64,000 nucleotides of DNA from Cellulomonas sp. C5510 (GTDB lineage Bacteria; Actinomycetota; Actinomycetes; Actinomycetales; Cellulomonadaceae), in the NCBI RefSeq assembly GCF_019797765.1, contig NZ_CP081862.1, positions 992,001 to 1,056,000 of the forward strand, written 5' to 3'. A program made the position numbers and the translations under genes. Positions 34,613-43,560 of this stretch are shown here, one piece after another. The number at the start of each line of letters is the position of its first letter. Position 1 is the first letter of the stretch. The notes beneath the pieces are model-generated. The model saw nothing but the letters and a program-made list of their open reading frames with translations. It made no database searches and was not told where the DNA came from.

Positions 34613-37339
34613 TCAGGAGGAGGCGACCGTGGCGCTCTCCTCGTCCGGGGCCCCCGCCCCGGCGGGCGCGTCACTCGTCGCACCCCGCTGCTCGCGGCGG
34701 CCTCGCACCTCGGCGACGGAGGTGCCGTAGTAGGCCGCAGTCATGATGTCCTTCATGTCCGCCCGCATCGGCATGCGGGGGTTCGCCGGCGCGCACTGGT
34801 CCTCGTACGCGCCCATCGCGACCTCGTCGAGCCGGGACAGGAAGTCCTGCTCGTCGACGCCCTGCGCCTGGAAGGACGACGGGATGCCGACCTTCGCGCG
34901 CAGGGCCTCGATGGCCAGGGCGTAGGACTCCACGCCCTGCTCCGGGGTCTCGGCCGGCAGGCCCAGCATCTGGGCGATCTGCTGGAACCGCTCCGGGGCG
35001 ACGTAGTGCTCGTACTTCGGCCAGCTCGTGAGCTTGGTCGGGATCTGGCCGTTGTACCGGATGACGTGCGGCAGCAGCGTGGCGTTCGTCCGGCCGTGGA
35101 CCAGGTGGAACGTCGAGCCGATGACGTGCGCCATCGCGTGCACGATGCCGAGGAACGCGTTGCCGAACGCCATGCCGGCGATGGTGCCCGCGTTGTGCAT
35201 CTTCTCGCGGGCGGCCTTGGTGGCCGGGTCGGCCGGGTCGCCGTTCACCGACTGCGCCAGGTTGTCGAAGATCAGGCGGATCGCCTGCAGCGCCATGCCG
35301 TCGGTGAAGTCGTTGGCGTACACCGCGACGAACGCCTCGGTGGCGTGGGTCAGGGCGTCGAAGCCGGAGTCGGCGGCCAGCGAGCGCGGCATCTTCGAGG
35401 TGAGGACCGGGTCGATGATCGCGACCGTCGGGGTCAGCGCGTAGTCCGCCAGCGGGTACTTCTTGCCGGCGTCGGGGTCGGAGATGACCGCGAACGGGGT
35501 GACCTCGGCGCCGGTGCCCGAGGTGGTCGGGATGCAGACCAGCTTGGCCAGGTCGCCGAGCACCGGGAACTTGAACGCGCGCTTGCGGACGTCGAAGAAC
35601 TTCTGCTTGAGATCGGAGAACACGATCTCCGGGTGCTCGTACAGCAGCCACATGACCTTCGCCGCGTCCATCGGCGAGCCGCCGCCGAGGGCGATGATCG
35701 TGTCGGGGCGGAAGTGCCGCATCTGCGCCGCGCCGGCCTGGACCGTCTTGACGCTGGGCTCCGGCTCCACCTGGTCGATGATCTGGACCGACACGTGGTT
35801 GCCGCGGCGGTTCAGGACGTCCAGGACGCGGTCGACGAACCCGAGAGTGGTCATCGTGGCGTCGGTGACGATGGTGACCCGCTCGACGTCGGCCATGTCG
35901 GTCAGGTAGCGGATGGCGTTCGGCTCGAAGTACGTCTTGGCCGGGACCTTGAACCACTGCAAGTTGTTGTTCCTCCGGCCCACGCGCTTGATGTTGACGA
36001 GGTTGATCGCCGACACGTTGTTCGACACCGAGTTGTGGCCGTAGGAGCCGCAGCCGAGGGTGAGCGACGGGATGAAGGCGTTGTAGATGTCGCCGATGCC
36101 GCCGAGCGACGAGGGGGCGTTCGCGATGACGCGGATCGCCTTGACGCGGTTGCCGTACTCCTCGGTGAGCGCCTCGTCCTGGGTGTGGATCGCGGCGGAG
36201 TGGCCGAGGCCGTCGAACTCGACCATCTGCTCGGCGAGCTGGATGCCCTGCTCGGTGGAGGTGGCGCGCAGCACGGCCAGCACGGGGCAGAGCTTCTCGC
36301 GGGTCAGCGGCTCGTTCGGGCCGACGGAGCCGACCTCGGCGAGGATGATCGAGGTCTCGGCGGGGACGGAGAAGCCGGCCTGCTCGGCGATCCACTGCGG
36401 GGACTTGCCGACGACGGTCGGGTTCAGCTTGGCGTCGGCGCAGTTCTTGCCCTTGGCCTCGACGCCGAAGATGAACTTCTCGAGGAGCGCCTTCTCCTTC
36501 TTGGTGGCGCGGTAGGCGTGCAGGACCGCGAACTCCGCGAGCGCGGCGTCGTAGATCTCGTCGTCCAGGATGACGGCCTGCTCGGAGGCGCAGATCATGC
36601 CGTTGTCGAACGACTTGGACAGCACCACGTCGTTGACGGCCCGCTTGAGCTTGGCGGTCTTCTCGATGTACGCCGGGACGTTGCCCGCGCCGACGCCGAG
36701 GGCCGGCTTGCCGCAGGAGTACGCCGCGCGGACCATCGCGTTGCCGCCGGTCGCGAGGATGGTGGAGACGCCGGGGTGGTTCATCAGCAGGCCGGTGGCC
36801 TCCATCGAGGGCGTCTCGACCCACTGGATGCAGTGCTCGGGGGCGCCGGCGGCGATCGCCGCGTCCCGCACGACCCGCGCCGCGGCGACGGAGGACTTCT
36901 GGGCGTTCGGGTGGAACGCGAAGATGATCGGGTTGCGGGTCTTCAGCGCGATGAGCGACTTGAAGATCGCGGTCGACGTCGGGTTGGTCACCGGGGTCAT
37001 CGCGCAGATGACGCCGACGGGCTCGGCGATCTCGGTGATGCCGTTGATCTCGTCGCGGCTGATGACGCCGACGGTCTTGAGCGCCGCCATCGAGTTGGTG
37101 ACGTGCTCGCAGGCGAAGATGTTCTTGACGGCCTTGTCCTCGAAGACGCCGCGGCCGGTCTCCTCGACCGCCAGCTCGGCGAGCTGGCCGTGCTGGTCGA
37201 GTGCGGCGACGGCGGCCTTCTTGACCAGCCGGTCGACGTCCTCCTGCGTGAAGCGGGCGTACTCCGCCAGCGCCTTGGTGGCGCCGGCGACCAGCTGGTC
37301 GATGGCGGCCGCGGTGTCGGTGCTCGTCGTGATGGTCAC
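34613..37339 (-). CDS. adhE: bifunctional acetaldehyde-CoA/alcohol dehydrogenase
   Basis: Fermentative reduction of acetyl-CoA to acetaldehyde and ethanol, regenerating NAD+. The 908 residues comprise an N-terminal aldehyde dehydrogenase (about 1-440) with the acyl-accepting Cys in FDNGMICASEQ, and a C-terminal iron alcohol dehydrogenase (from about 460) with GGGSPMDAAKVMW and the iron-binding His cluster of HAMAHVIGSTFHLVHG. Such AdhE filaments (spirosomes) are usual in facultative anaerobes. ATG 37339 follows a relatively AT-rich upstream region, and a strong hairpin closes the gene, so it is monocistronic. Confidence 0.95.
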   Translation of the reverse strand: MTITTSTDTAAAIDQLVAGATKALAEYARFTQEDVDRLVKKAAVAALDQHGQLAELAVEETGRGVFEDKAVKNIFACEHVTNSMAALKTVGVISRDEINGITEIAEPVGVICAMTPVTNPTSTAIFKSLIALKTRNPIIFAFHPNAQKSSVAAARVVRDAAIAAGAPEHCIQWVETPSMEATGLLMNHPGVSTILATGGNAMVRAAYSCGKPALGVGAGNVPAYIEKTAKLKRAVNDVVLSKSFDNGMICASEQAVILDDEIYDAALAEFAVLHAYRATKKEKALLEKFIFGVEAKGKNCADAKLNPTVVGKSPQWIAEQAGFSVPAETSIILAEVGSVGPNEPLTREKLCPVLAVLRATSTEQGIQLAEQMVEFDGLGHSAAIHTQDEALTEEYGNRVKAIRVIANAPSSLGGIGDIYNAFIPSLTLGCGSYGHNSVSNNVSAINLVNIKRVGRRNNNLQWFKVPAKTYFEPNAIRYLTDMADVERVTIVTDATMTTLGFVDRVLDVLNRRGNHVSVQIIDQVEPEPSVKTVQAGAAQMRHFRPDTIIALGGGSPMDAAKVMWLLYEHPEIVFSDLKQKFFDVRKRAFKFPVLGDLAKLVCIPTTSGTGAEVTPFAVISDPDAGKKYPLADYALTPTVAIIDPVLTSKMPRSLAADSGFDALTHATEAFVAVYANDFTDGMALQAIRLIFDNLAQSVNGDPADPATKAAREKMHNAGTIAGMAFGNAFLGIVHAMAHVIGSTFHLVHGRTNATLLPHVIRYNGQIPTKLTSWPKYEHYVAPERFQQIAQMLGLPAETPEQGVESYALAIEALRAKVGIPSSFQAQGVDEQDFLSRLDEVAMGAYEDQCAPANPRMPMRADMKDIMTAAYYGTSVAEVRGRREQRGATSDAPAGAGAPDEESATVASS

Positions 37340-37380
37340 GGGGTTCTCCCGGGTGGTCCGATGAGGTGGGGGTGTAAGGG

Positions 37381-37440
37381 CTCCGTCGACCTCACGTGGA
37401 CGACGATATCGAGAAAGAATTCACAAAGTCTGGGACCGGA
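37381..37440 (-). promoter_or_regulatory. AT-rich promoter region of adhE with a possible Rex half-site
   Basis: The stretch 37405-37430 is strikingly AT-rich for this genome. On the minus strand it reads TTTGTGAATTCTTTC, in which TTGTGAA is one half of a Rex site (TTGTGAAnnnnTTCACAA in other bacteria), while the second half does not match. Control by Rex (NADH/NAD+ ratio) is usual for adhE, but the site is only half there, so the call is weak. Confidence 0.35.
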
Positions 37441-37530
37441 GTCCCGGGGACCTAGGTCCGGCCGGTCCACCTCCCGGGCCGTGCCTGCCGGGCGCGCCCG
37501 TGACCTGCGACGACGCGGCGGCGGGCAGCA

Positions 37531-37578
37531 CGACGAGGCCCGTCGCCCCGGGGTGGTCCGGGACGACGGGCCTCGTCG
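37531..37578. terminator. terminator of the GH65 operon
   Basis: Perfect 15-bp arms CGACGAGGCCCGTCG (37531-37545) and complement (37564-37578) enclosing an 18-base loop, 41 bases past the GH65 phosphorylase stop. A second GC-only self-complementary stretch (GGGGCCCC repeats) lies closer to the stop codon. Confidence 0.8.
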
Positions 37579-37619
37579 TCGCAGCCTGCGCGGGGCCCCG
37601 GTGCGGGGCCCCGACGGGC

Positions 37620-40133
37620 TCACTCGTGCGGCAGCGGCGGCGGCGTGACGACGGTCGGGTGGTCCGGCACGGTCGCCGTCATGAGGGTGCCGTCGGCGCG
37701 GCGCGTGCCCTCGATGTCGCGCACCGTCGGCGTGCCGATGAGGCGCGGCGCCGGGTCGAGGCGCACCACCACGGGGTCGCCCGCCGTGACCTTCACGTGC
37801 TCGCCGCGCACGACGAGGTCCGCGGCGTCTCCGTCCTCGACGGTCAGCCGCAGCTCGGTGTGCCGGACGTCGACGCGCACCCGCGTGCCGCGCAGCGTGA
37901 TCCGGAACGTCAGCCCGTCCCAGACCTCCGGCAGCCGCGGGTCGAGCGACACGACGCCCTCGTGGTCCCGCATGCCGCCGAACCCGCACGCCAGCGCGCT
38001 CCACACCCCGCCGAGCGACGCGACGTGCACGCCGTCGGACGTGTTGTGGTGCAGGTCCGCCAGGTCCACGTACAGCGCCGACGTGAAGTACCGCAGCGCC
38101 AGCTCCTGGTAGCCGACCTCGGAGGCCACGATCGACTGCACGACGGCCGACAGCGTGGAGTCGCCGGTGGTCAGCGGGTCGTAGTAGTCGAAGTCCGCGA
38201 GCTTCTCCTCCGGCGTGAACTGGTCGCCCTGGAGGAACAGGGCCAGCACCACGTCGGCCTGCTTGAGCACCTGGAACCGGTAGATCACGAGCGGGTGGTA
38301 GTAGAGCAGCAGCGGGCGCTTGGCCGGGTCCGTGTTGGCGAGGTCCCACAGCTCCTTCTCGAGGAACTGCGAGTCCTGCGGGTGGATGCCCAGGCGCTCG
38401 TCGAACGGGATGTGCATCCGCTCCGCGGCGTGCGCCCACTCGTCCAGCTCGTCCTGCGTGAGGCGCAGCCGGGCGGCCATCGCGGCGTGCTCCGCCGGGT
38501 GCTCGTGCGCGAGCCGCTCGACGGCCTCGACCGCCCCGCGCAGGTTCGCGCGGGCCATGACGTTGGTGAACAGGTTGTCGTTCACCACGGTCGTGTACTC
38601 GTCGGGCCCCGTGACGCCGTGGATGTGGAACGACGCGTCGCCGTTGGTCCCGCGCCAGAACCCGAGGTCCGCCCACATGCGCGCGGTCTCCACCAGGATG
38701 TCGACGGCCTCGCGCGCCAGGAACCCGTCGTCCCCGGTGGCGGCGACGTACTGCCGCACGGCGTGCGCGATGTCCGCGTCGATGTGGTACTGCGCGGTGC
38801 CGGCCGCGTAGTACGCGGACGCCTCCTCGCCGTTGATGGTGCGCCACGGGAACAGCGCGCCGTTCTGGTTGAGCTCGGCGGCCCGGCGCCGCGCGGCGTC
38901 CAGCATCGTGTAGCGGAACCGCAGCGCGTTGCGGGCCACCCGCGGGGAGGTGTAGCTGAGGAACGGCAGGACGTAGATCTCGGTGTCCCAGAAGTAGTGC
39001 CCGCTGTACCCCGAGCCGGTCAGCCCCTTCGCCGCGATGCCGCTGCCCTCGGCGCGCGCGGTGGCCTGCGCGAGCTGGAACAGGTTCCAGCGGATGGCCT
39101 GCTGCAGCTCGGGCTGCCCCGGCACCTCGACGTCGGAGCGCGCCCAGAACGCGTCGAGCCACGCGCGCTGGTCGGCGAACGCCTGCTCGACGCCGGCCTT
39201 CGCGGCCCGGTCCAGGGTGCGGCGGCAGCGGTCGGCGAGCTCGCGCGCGGGCACGCCGCGCGACGAGTGGTAGGTGACGACCTTGGTGATGCGGACCGGC
39301 CGGCCCCGCTTCGCGTCGACCCGGTAGACGTGCTTGGCGAGGTCCTCCTCGACGAGCGAGAGCTCCTCGACCTCGTTGTCCGTCTCGATGGCGTGGTCGG
39401 CCGCCACCGCGAGGGTCATCCCGGACGCCGCCGTGCGGTACGACAGCACGTAGCGGCCGCCGGACCCCCAGTGCGACCGGGGCTCGAGCACCCGCTCGCT
39501 GAGCGTCTCGGACTTGCGCGGGTCGAAGCCCTCACCCATGGCGGCCGCGCGGACGTGGTACTCGTCCTGCCCGTCCTGCCGGTTGAGGATCTGGCTGCTC
39601 ACGACCACGGGCGCGTCGGCGTCGAGCATCGTGAGCTCGTACGTCATGACGGCCAGGTGCCGCTCGGCGAACGACACCATGCGCCGGCTGCGCACCTGCA
39701 CGCGCTTGCCCGACGGCGTCTGCCAGACCAGGTCCCGGTAGAGGACGCCGTCGCGGAAGTCGAGGGTGCGCTCGTACTCGTGCAGGTCGGCGACCGTGAG
39801 CAGCAGCGGCTCGTCGTCGACGTACAGGCGCAGGATCTTCGCGTCCGGCACGTTGACGATGGTCTGACCGACCCGGGCGAAGCCGTACGCCTCCTCGGCG
39901 TGGCGGATCGGCCAGGTCTCGTGGAAGCCGTTGATGAAGGTGCCGTGGCTGTGGCTGTCGCGGCCCTCCTCGACGTTCCCGCGCATGCCGAGGTAGCCGT
40001 TGCCCACCGCGAACAGCGTCTCGGTGCGGCCCAGGTCCCGGGCGTCGTGCCGCGTCTCGCGCAGCCGCCACTCGTCCTTCGGGAACCGGTGCCGGTCGAG
40101 GGGGTCGGGGGTGAACAGGGAGGTGGGGTTCAC
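37620..40133 (-). CDS. glycoside hydrolase family 65 disaccharide phosphorylase
   Basis: An 837-residue GH65 protein with the N-terminal beta-sandwich (FAVGNGYLGMRGNVEEG) and an (alpha/alpha)6 catalytic barrel containing the general-acid Glu in HGVTGPDEYTTVVNDN. These enzymes phosphorolyse maltose, trehalose, kojibiose or nigerose to beta-glucose 1-phosphate and glucose. The adjacent beta-phosphoglucomutase-type gene, whose stop overlaps this GTG start, supports a phosphorylase that releases beta-glucose 1-phosphate. Which disaccharide is used cannot be read from the sequence. A LacI regulator follows the same direction upstream. Confidence 0.9.
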   Translation of the reverse strand: MNPTSLFTPDPLDRHRFPKDEWRLRETRHDARDLGRTETLFAVGNGYLGMRGNVEEGRDSHSHGTFINGFHETWPIRHAEEAYGFARVGQTIVNVPDAKILRLYVDDEPLLLTVADLHEYERTLDFRDGVLYRDLVWQTPSGKRVQVRSRRMVSFAERHLAVMTYELTMLDADAPVVVSSQILNRQDGQDEYHVRAAAMGEGFDPRKSETLSERVLEPRSHWGSGGRYVLSYRTAASGMTLAVAADHAIETDNEVEELSLVEEDLAKHVYRVDAKRGRPVRITKVVTYHSSRGVPARELADRCRRTLDRAAKAGVEQAFADQRAWLDAFWARSDVEVPGQPELQQAIRWNLFQLAQATARAEGSGIAAKGLTGSGYSGHYFWDTEIYVLPFLSYTSPRVARNALRFRYTMLDAARRRAAELNQNGALFPWRTINGEEASAYYAAGTAQYHIDADIAHAVRQYVAATGDDGFLAREAVDILVETARMWADLGFWRGTNGDASFHIHGVTGPDEYTTVVNDNLFTNVMARANLRGAVEAVERLAHEHPAEHAAMAARLRLTQDELDEWAHAAERMHIPFDERLGIHPQDSQFLEKELWDLANTDPAKRPLLLYYHPLVIYRFQVLKQADVVLALFLQGDQFTPEEKLADFDYYDPLTTGDSTLSAVVQSIVASEVGYQELALRYFTSALYVDLADLHHNTSDGVHVASLGGVWSALACGFGGMRDHEGVVSLDPRLPEVWDGLTFRITLRGTRVRVDVRHTELRLTVEDGDAADLVVRGEHVKVTAGDPVVVRLDPAPRLIGTPTVRDIEGTRRADGTLMTATVPDHPTVVTPPPLPHE

Positions 40134-40897
40134 GGCAGGGTGCTCTCGGGGTCGTCGGACGTGGTGACGAGCTCCGCGAGGTCGTCCACCACCAGGTCAG
40201 CCCCCTGCTCCAGCAGGACCGCGGCGCCCGCGCCCCGGTCCACGCCCACGACGAGCCCGAAGTCCCCGGCACGGCCGGAGGCGACGCCGGACTCGGCGTC
40301 CTCGACGACGACCGCGCGCTCGCGCGGCACGCCGAGCTGTTCCGCGGCGTACAGGTACGTCGCCGGTGCGGGCTTGCCCGCCAGGCCGCGCTCGGCCGCC
40401 ACCAGGCCGTCCACCACGAGGGGGAACCGGTCGGTCAGGCCGGCCGCGGCCAGCACGGGCACGGCGTTGCGGCTGCTCGACACCACGGCGACCGCCCGGC
40501 CGTCCGCGATCAGCGCGTCCACGAGCCGCACCGAGCCGGGGTAGGGCGTCACGCCCTCCGACTCCAGCACCTGCGTGAACACCGCGTTCTTCCGGTTGCC
40601 GAGGCCGCAGACGGTCGCGGCGTCGGGGGAGTCGGCCGGGTCCCCCCACGGCAGCTCGATCCCTCGGGAGGCCAGCAGCGTGCGGACGCCCTCGTAGCGC
40701 GGCTTGCCGTCGATGTGCGCGAAGTAGTCGGCGTCGGTGTACGGCGCCGCGCCGCGCTCCTCCAGCAGCGGGGCGAACAGCCGGGCCCACGCGTGCATGT
40801 GCACGACGGCGGTCGGCGTGAGGACGCCGTCGAGGTCGAACAGGACGGCGTCGAGGCCGTCGAGGACCGCGGAGGGGCGGTCGGGGGCGGGTGCCAC
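40130..40897 (-). CDS. HAD-family beta-phosphoglucomutase-like protein
   Basis: A 255-residue HAD hydrolase of subfamily I with the nucleophile motif FDLDGVLTPT near residue 20, the VSSSRN segment (motif II Ser), Lys in GLAGKPAPATYL and the acidic VEDAESGV motif. The Thr after DGVL and the helical cap fit beta-phosphoglucomutase, which turns the beta-glucose 1-phosphate from the GH65 enzyme into glucose 6-phosphate. The GTGA overlap with the GH65 gene supports this partnership. Confidence 0.88.
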   Translation of the reverse strand: MAPAPDRPSAVLDGLDAVLFDLDGVLTPTAVVHMHAWARLFAPLLEERGAAPYTDADYFAHIDGKPRYEGVRTLLASRGIELPWGDPADSPDAATVCGLGNRKNAVFTQVLESEGVTPYPGSVRLVDALIADGRAVAVVSSSRNAVPVLAAAGLTDRFPLVVDGLVAAERGLAGKPAPATYLYAAEQLGVPRERAVVVEDAESGVASGRAGDFGLVVGVDRGAGAAVLLEQGADLVVDDLAELVTTSDDPESTLP

Positions 40898-40924
40898 GGG
40901 CGGGTGCTCCAGGGTGCTCGGGGG

Positions 40925-42055
40925 TCAGCGGGGGGCGGGGGTGACGGGGTCTGCGGGGGGCCTGCGGACGACGGGGACCGCGGGGACGGACCAGGCGCTG
41001 GACGCGCGGGCGACGAGCTCCGGGGCGACCGGGCCGGCCGGGGCCGGCGGGCGCCCGAGGTCGACGCCGAGCCGGTCCAGCACCTGCTCGACGAGGATCT
41101 GCGCCACCAGTGTGAGGGGTTGCCGGACGCTCGTCAGCCCGGGACGCGCGAGGGCCGCCAGGTCGGAGTCGTCGAAGCCGGTGACGGCCACGTCCCGGCC
41201 GGGGGTGGCGCCGGCGTCGGTGACGGCGTCCAGCGCGCCGAGGGCCAGCACGTCGGAGGCGCACACGAACGCCGTGGGGGCGTCTTCTCGCCGGGCGAGC
41301 GCCGCGGCGACGACCGTGGCGGCGGCGCCGGGGTCGTCGGCTGCGGCCGTCAGGTCCGGGTCGGGGCGCAGGCCGAGCCGCGCGGTGCCGGCACGCCAGC
41401 CGGCTCGCCGGGCGTCCCCGCCGGCGCCGTCGTGGGGCCACCCGACGAACCCGATGCGGCGGTGGCCGCGCTCTGCCAGGTGCCGGACGGCGAGCTCCGT
41501 GCCGAGGGCGCCGTCGACGTCGACCCACGGGTGCGTCGCGTCGTCCTCGCCCCAGGGGCGCCCGTGCACCGCGAAGGCGGCCCCCTGCCGGGCGAGCCAG
41601 GCGGGCCGGCGGTCACCGGGGTGGGTGTCCGCGACGACGACCGCGTCCACGTCGTGCCCGGCGAGCAGCTCGGCGTACGCCGCGATCTCGGCGTCGTCGT
41701 CGCCGTACGGGGCGTCGAAGGCCAGCAGCCGGTAGCCGTGCGGGCGCGCGGCGGCGACGAGCGCGTGCAGCAGCCGGTCCGGGTGGGCGGCTGTGCGGTG
41801 CGCGGTGGGCCCGACGCGGATGCCGATCAGCCCGGACCGCCGCGAGGACAGCGCGCGGGCTGCCCGGTCCGGGACGTACCCGAGCAGGTCGACGGAGCGG
41901 CGGACGCGGGCCAGCGTGTCCGCGGACAGCCGACCGGGGGCGTTGAGCGCGTTCGAGACCGTCTGCCGCGAGACGCCCGCGTGCTCGGCGACGGCGCGGA
42001 TGGTGACGCGACCGGCCGGGTCCGCGTGCTGGCGCGGGGCGTCGGGGGTGTGCAT
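40925..42055 (-). CDS. LacI-family transcriptional regulator
   Basis: A 376-residue repressor with the N-terminal helix-turn-helix and hinge (VTIRAVAEHAGVSRQTVSNAL, then RAARALSSRRSGLIGI) and a periplasmic-binding-protein-like sugar domain. It is the first gene of the minus-strand unit with the phosphoglucomutase and GH65 genes, 28 bases from the former, and faces the AGE-family gene. It probably represses both directions through the palindrome at 42112-42125. ATG 42055 has GAGGA upstream. Confidence 0.88.
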   Translation of the reverse strand: MHTPDAPRQHADPAGRVTIRAVAEHAGVSRQTVSNALNAPGRLSADTLARVRRSVDLLGYVPDRAARALSSRRSGLIGIRVGPTAHRTAAHPDRLLHALVAAARPHGYRLLAFDAPYGDDDAEIAAYAELLAGHDVDAVVVADTHPGDRRPAWLARQGAAFAVHGRPWGEDDATHPWVDVDGALGTELAVRHLAERGHRRIGFVGWPHDGAGGDARRAGWRAGTARLGLRPDPDLTAAADDPGAAATVVAAALARREDAPTAFVCASDVLALGALDAVTDAGATPGRDVAVTGFDDSDLAALARPGLTSVRQPLTLVAQILVEQVLDRLGVDLGRPPAPAGPVAPELVARASSAWSVPAVPVVRRPPADPVTPAPR

Positions 42056-42111
42056 GGGGTCCTCGGGGCGTCCGTGCGGCTGGTGCGGAGGGGGCGGAGG
42101 CGACGGAGCGC

Positions 42112-42125
42112 TTTGACCGGTCAAA
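42112..42125. promoter_or_regulatory. LacI-type operator between divergent genes
   Basis: TTTGACCGGTCAAA is a perfect 14-bp palindrome with the central CG of LacI/GalR operators, 57 bases upstream of the LacI gene start. A further half-site, TGTCAAAGCG, lies at about 42147-42156, nearer the divergent epimerase gene. Confidence 0.7.
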
Positions 42126-42262
42126 TCCTCCCGCCGCGCGCGCGACGCTGTCAAAGCGCCAGGACGAGTCGGGCGAACCCGGCGTCCCGCGCGCTGCCTG
42201 CGGGTTCGCGCCGCCGCCGCCGGCCTGCTGCCGCCGGCGCGGGTGTGACTAGGGTGACACCC

Positions 42263-43495
42263 ATGACGTGGCTGACGACGCCCGCGCACGCCCGCTGGCT
42301 GGAGACCGAGACCGACCGCCTGCTCGCCTTCGGGAGGGCGTCCCTCGCGCCGTCCGGAGGGTTCCTGCGCCTGGACGACGTCGGGCGTCCGCTGCCCGGG
42401 CCGGTCGAGCTCTGGATCACCTGCCGCATGACGCACGTCTACGCCCTCGCGCACCTGATGGGCAGGCCGGGCAACGCGGCCCTCGTGGACCACGGTCTCG
42501 CCGCGCTGGACGGCCTGTTCCGCGACGCCGAGCACGGCGGCTGGTACGCCGAGGTCGACGCGGACGGCACGCCCCGTGACACGGAGAAGGCGGCCTACCC
42601 GCACGCGTTCGTCGTGCTCGCCACCGCGTCGGCGACGGCGGCCGGGCGTCCGGGCGCCGAGGCCCTGCTGCGCGAGGCCCTGGCGGTGTCCGACCAGCGG
42701 TTCTGGGACGAGGAGGCCGGCATGGCCGTCGAGTCCTGGGACCGGACCTTCACGCACCTCGACGGCTACCGCGGCGTCAACGCCAACATGCACACCGTCG
42801 AGGCGTACCTGGCCGCGCACGGCGTGACCGGGGAGCGGGTGTGGCTGGACCGCGCGGTGCGCATCCTCACCCGCGTCGTGCACGGGTACGCGCGCGGCAA
42901 CGAGTGGCGGATCCCCGAGCACTTCGACGCCCGCTGGGAGGCCGACCTGGAGTACAACGCCGACACCCCGGCCCACCCGTTCCGGCCGTACGGCGCGACG
43001 ATCGGGCACTGGCTGGAGTGGGCGAGGCTCACCCTGCACGCCCGGGCCGCGCTCACCGCCGCCGGGGACGTGGCGCCGACGTGGATGCTCGACGACGCCG
43101 TCGCCCTGTTCGACGCCGCCGTGCGCGAGGGCTGGTCGGTGGACGGCGCCCCCGGGTTCGTCTACACGGTCGACTGGTCCGGGAAGCCTGTCGTGCGGGA
43201 GCGGATGCACTGGGTGGCGGCCGAGGCCGTCGCGGCGGCCGCGGCGCTGCACGCGGCGACGGGCGACCAGCGGTTCGACGACTGGTACGTCACGTGGTGG
43301 GAGTACGTCGCCGAGCACCTGCTCGACCACGAGGGCGGCTCCTGGTGGCACGAGCTCGGCACCGACAACCGGGTGTCGCGCACGGTGTGGGAGGGCAAGG
43401 CCGACCTCTACCACGCGGTGCAGGCGACGCTGATCCCGCGGCTGCCGCTCGCGCCGGTCATCGCCCCGGCTCTCGCGCAGGGGCTGCTGGACTGA
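42263..43495 (+). CDS. N-acylglucosamine 2-epimerase (AGE) family isomerase/epimerase
   Basis: A 410-residue (alpha/alpha)6-barrel protein. Conserved family segments include LWITCRMTHVYALAHLMG, GGWYAEVD, NANMHTVEAYLAAH, EHFDARWE and HWVAAEAVAAAAAL, which hold the His and Arg residues used for proton transfer. Its length and the RMTH/MHTVEA pattern fit mannose-fructose isomerase or YihS-like members better than true GlcNAc epimerases. Divergent transcription from the GH65/LacI unit suggests use of related sugars. Confidence 0.83.
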   Translation: MTWLTTPAHARWLETETDRLLAFGRASLAPSGGFLRLDDVGRPLPGPVELWITCRMTHVYALAHLMGRPGNAALVDHGLAALDGLFRDAEHGGWYAEVDADGTPRDTEKAAYPHAFVVLATASATAAGRPGAEALLREALAVSDQRFWDEEAGMAVESWDRTFTHLDGYRGVNANMHTVEAYLAAHGVTGERVWLDRAVRILTRVVHGYARGNEWRIPEHFDARWEADLEYNADTPAHPFRPYGATIGHWLEWARLTLHARAALTAAGDVAPTWMLDDAVALFDAAVREGWSVDGAPGFVYTVDWSGKPVVRERMHWVAAEAVAAAAALHAATGDQRFDDWYVTWWEYVAEHLLDHEGGSWWHELGTDNRVSRTVWEGKADLYHAVQATLIPRLPLAPVIAPALAQGLLD

Positions 43496-43560
43496 GCCCG
43501 CCGGCGTCCCGGCGCCGGACCTGGCGCGCGGCGCACGGGACGGGGTCCTAGAGTCACGCC

